Shown here: piece by piece, positions 60,849 through 64,000 of the stretch
Numbering within the stretch: position 1 is the first letter of the stretch
Layout: the number at the start of each line of letters is the position of its first letter
Assembly: GCA_900088475.1 (NCBI GenBank)
Contig: FLMG01002456.1
Location: 128,635-192,634, forward strand
Direction: 5' to 3'
DNA from: Hyphochytrium catenoides
Lineage: Eukaryota; Sar; Hyphochytriomycetes; Hyphochytriales; Hyphochytriaceae
DNA length: 64,000 nucleotides
Position numbers and translations under genes: made by a program
The notes under the pieces: model-generated
What the model saw: only the letters and a program-made list of their open reading frames with translations
The model's database searches: none
What the model was told of the DNA's origin: nothing

Positions 60849-61588
60849 CTTTCCTCAGCGACTATGATGCCGACAGAGCTCACCCTTCCTCCACTATGCA
60901 ATACAGTCTTGGCCGACCCTAGGCAGTTTAGGATCGCCAAAACAGCTGTCAGGCGGAGTGAAAGGTTAACGCTCAGTGATCCAAACCTGAGAAGCGCTGT
61001 GACTCTCCCGCTCTTGGATCTCTTGGCGATGGGGCGGCTTGCAAGAATCGTCGGCCCATCCATACCAGCTGACGCTCCAAGCTGTCTAAGCTGTCTGCGA
61101 CAACTTTTCATCGTCCACACGTAGTTCGAGTGGGACAGGCAGGACAACCTCTCGTCGGTTAGCAGCTCTAAGAAACGGCCTCACTCACTCCAAGAGTGGG
61201 TGGGTCATGTCATTTATCATAAAATATACCTCCTTTCACGGGGTGGGTAGGCCTTCTAATGTCAAACGAAACGACATCCACTGATGAGTTTGATGCTGCG
61301 CTCCTCCAATTTTCTGATAGGGCCCCGTCCTCCAACTAACACTCTTAGGCCAGAGCCCAGCCTTCACAGCTCCCCGTCCTTCGGAACTCATCACTGCGCC
61401 TCCTCACTTCTGCAGACCTTCCCACTCTTACTTTCCTGGTCTCTTCAAGGCTACCTTCCCACTCCATATTGATCCGGTAGCCATCGACTTCTAGAGTGAT
61501 TCAGTACGATATATAGTCCTAGAGAGCTCGATCCCTCGACAAGTGGAAAGTTTTAACATAAATTGTCGGACTAGACATCCAAGCCTGG
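60849..61588. other. Divergent intergenic region between the 139-aa gene and the DEP-C2 gene
   Basis: About 740 bp between two start codons, likely holding both promoters. Open frames at 60839-61147 and 60864-61124 lie on opposite strands of the same stretch and show no motif. Confidence 0.35.
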
Positions 61589-63826
61589 ATGGAGCAGCTT
61601 GCGTGCTCCGACGCTGACAGGGCTCCGAGCAGTCAGTCGAGCACCCGCTTTCAGAGTTTCAAGCTTGAGCATGTTTCTCAACTACTCGAAGATACTCTAG
61701 TCCATCAGAACGAAAAAACCGTCGCAAACAATACCAAGGACTGCTTCTCAAGCGATGATGCAATTAGCGTACTCATCAGGTACGGCGTCTGCAACAACAC
61801 GAAAGATGCCCAGACGATTTGCGAAATGCTGCTACGAGATGGGTGCATTCGATCAATATGTGCGGAACAGCAGGCTTTTTCTGCCGGCCAGCCCACCTGG
61901 TTTCAATTTGTCCGTGGGCCTCCGCATTCACCAGTAAACTTGGGAAGTGGAACTCTCAGTGACGCCGAGAGCCAGTGCTTCAGCGATCAGGAGCTTGAGG
62001 GCCGGACGTCTGTTCTCGACCAAGCGCCAGTCCAGCCACTGCCGAATGGGATGCTACTGCCATCACAGTCACACATGGCAGCCATTGCTGGTAGAGCGGA
62101 CGGCCCGGAGAGAAGAAGGGGCATACTTGTGAAAGAATCTCCAGCGGAGCAACAGTTACCCTCATGGCTGGTTGTAACTGTTCATTCTGCGCACTTCCAG
62201 TCTTGTGCATTTGATGTTGATGCATTCGCTGTTGTATATGCCTTTCAAAGCCGCACCAGGAAGCGGAGATATCTTGGGAGGACTCCGATCATGTATGGTT
62301 CTATTACTCCAGCTTGGGAAGCTGACATTGGGTGCTATGTTAAGGAGACAGACGCTACAGCTATACTGGTCGAGGTATGGCATCGTAAGGAGAGTGATAA
62401 GTATTATCTTGGCCATGTGGCTTTGAAGCCATGGGCTCATAAGGGTGAGCTCAGGTGGTACGAGCTTCAGGGCCCGACAAGACGAAAGATGTCAACCTTC
62501 TCTTCAGGGAAAATATTGATAGGCTTCCGCCAGACGGGAGGAGACGAAGAGATCACAATTGCGGCACAGCCTAGTGTGAGACTATCGAGGCTTACTACTG
62601 TCCTGCGTGAATGCACATTTTTCTCTTCTATGGCAGCCGTAAGCTCAGCCTACCCCTTCAATGCTGCGGTGAATTATGTGGTAGCAGGTAGAGAGTTACT
62701 TCGGTCAATCTATGCTGGAGAGCGGAGCCAGCTAGAGGATGCCAGTGAAGTTTGCAAGATATCCTGGTATATCTTCGCAAAGGTGGTCGAAAAGAATGCG
62801 GCATTTATTTCTGGTGCAGTACTTTTGGAAGATCCTGGCTTTCGCCTCTTCAACGCCTTGTCCCCTTTAGGTTACTCTAGGGCTTTTAAGGGCACAAACA
62901 GAGATGTGGCTGAATATTCCGTCAGTACGTTTGGATCCAGTCACTTTGTTGACTATATTCGCTTCTCGATGAAGCGAGGGGCATGGTATATGCCTCAAAA
63001 CAACGTCGTCTACCGTCTAAGTGGAGACTCATCATCCCTAGGCTATTATCAGGTAAGGACGGAGCAAAGGCACAATGAAGTGGGAGACGACTGCTAAGTA
63101 TCCTTGATTCCTGTACAGGTTGGCATTGACATTAACGCAAGGCCTTTGAGCCCGTACGAATTAGGACTCTTCTGTGGCAAGTCTCATATACTGTTCGGGA
63201 AGCTACCCCTGAAGTCAGAATCTGAACAGAGAGACTGGCTTTTCTTTAAACCTGAACTCTTCGGAACGAAGACTGCCACCGACCAATTGAGGCATGGGAT
63301 TGAGTATCTTAAGTCAAGGAATCAGCGTCCTGTGTCAAGCGAAGCTCAGAAAGCATGTGCTGCTGCTATGAAAGAGGTCGGACTTCTGCACCAGTGCGCA
63401 AGTACCAGAAAGGAGAAGATTGACAAGGGGTACCTAGAGGACTTCCGGAACATCGTAACGCTAGCATACCGGACTTTGGGTTTCAAAGTCCTGCGAACTG
63501 AGCTTACAGAAGAAGAGTTACTCCAGCGAGCTGCGGTGCTTGGCATATCTTTCATGACAAATGTGGTATCCTCAATACTCTCAAAACTAGCGGAGCGAAG
63601 TACGAAGCAGAATGAGACAATTTTCTGGCGTCCCCCAGCCACAGACAAGGATTCCCTCATCATAAACACCGTCTTGAAGCTCGGTGTAAGTTTCCAAGAA
63701 AGAATATGCTGCAGTGAACTTAACCTGGATCATCTGGAGGTTCGATTCGGACACGAGGTTATATTAGATCTACAAGAGATCACTTCTGACATAGGAGTAA
63801 ACAAAAGCATATCAAGAGCAAAGTAA
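61589..63826 (+). CDS. DEP domain and C2 domain protein with a long uncharacterised C-terminal region
   Basis: Two exons (61589-63052, 63119-63826) total 2,172 nt, 723 aa. Residues ~30-105 look like a DEP domain (TKDCFSSDDAISVLIRYGVC, then EMLLRDGCIRSI and a Trp-Phe pair), usually a membrane- or GPCR-signalling module. Residues ~190-310 form a C2 domain (SWLVVTVHSAHFQSC, RTPIMYGSITPAWEADIGCY, DATAILVEVWHRKESDKYYL, GHVALKPW). The expected Asp cluster for Ca2+ is incomplete, so binding to lipid may be Ca-independent. The rest (~400 aa) has no domain that I recognise but looks globular (SWYIFAKVVEKNAAFISGAV, RDWLFFKPELFGTKTATDQL). The probable role is as a peripheral membrane protein. The ATG at 61589 is the first in frame; stop TAA. 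Confidence 0.75.
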
Positions 63827-64000
63827 CTACTAATTGGAACTGTAACCTCTTGCCATGGCATTAGCATCTTGACGGTCTACATAAACCCAGTCGACTCGCG
63901 CCATACCCATTATCACGGTCTGCTCGCGCTGCATTTCTCTTCACGAACAAGTAGATCTCCTGCTGATCTCAGCCATGCAGCCTGCATCCCTCTTCAAGAA
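63827..64000. other. Right edge of the window, no gene seen
   Basis: About 170 bp after the DEP-C2 stop codon. It probably holds the 3' UTR. Too short to judge. Confidence 0.3.

Overview
The window is nuclear DNA from a flagellated eukaryote. Genes lie on both strands and are cut by many short GT-AG introns, mostly about 30-110 nt. The standard code fits: TAA, TAG and TGA all end well-supported frames. An axonemal dynein heavy chain, an outer-arm docking factor and a probable rotatin show that a motile cilium is built. The Rab1 sequence and the IQ/WW/B-box architecture of the largest gene look stramenopile-like to me (oomycete or heterokont-alga style). That placement is an inference made without any search.

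Layout from left to right: the 3' part of a rotatin-like basal-body gene (+, <1-4985); a mitochondrial type II NADH dehydrogenase (-, 5151-7194); a GGCTCAT minisatellite (7703-7928); a previously hidden three-exon gene for an 84-aa protein (+, 8863-9299), facing the rRNA methyltransferase EMG1 (-, 9336-10440); an LDAH-type lipid-droplet hydrolase (-, 11438-12619); a PhyH dioxygenase (+, 13476-14466); and a composite of ~255-bp direct repeats around a long inverted repeat (15703-17254). Then come the mitochondrial processing peptidase beta subunit (+, 17929-19744), NADH-cytochrome b5 reductase (-, 19943-21047), a leucine-rich-repeat protein (+, 21994-24203) whose 3' end overlaps ATG10 (-, 24183-25068), Rab1 (+, 25992-26892) and a membrane-anchored glutaminyl cyclase (-, 27583-28847).

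The right half is dominated by ciliary and very large genes. ODAD3/CCDC151 (-, 29916-32056) lies head to head with a DNAH10-type inner-arm dynein heavy chain (+, 32987-47433; 4,678 aa, of which 4,119 residues come from a single exon). Next are an orphan 218-aa protein (-, 47602-48592) and a giant gene of about 42 introns (+, ~49392-60078) encoding a protein with many IQ motifs, a SAM-like domain, a WW domain and a series of B-box-like zinc fingers. Last are a small two-helix membrane protein with an 18-nt microexon (-, 60250-60848) and a DEP-C2 protein (+, 61589-63826).

I assembled the exons by hand, using reading phase, GT/AG sites and conserved motifs. For EMG1, ATG10, NDH-2, MPP-beta, CYB5R, PhyH, Rab1, QC, ODAD3, the dynein, DEP-C2 and the three small orphan genes, the summed exon lengths are exact multiples of three. 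No operons, tRNAs, rRNAs or CRISPR arrays were seen. The likely common theme is the cilium (rotatin, ODAD3, dynein and possibly the IQ giant) beside housekeeping mitochondrial, secretory and autophagy genes.
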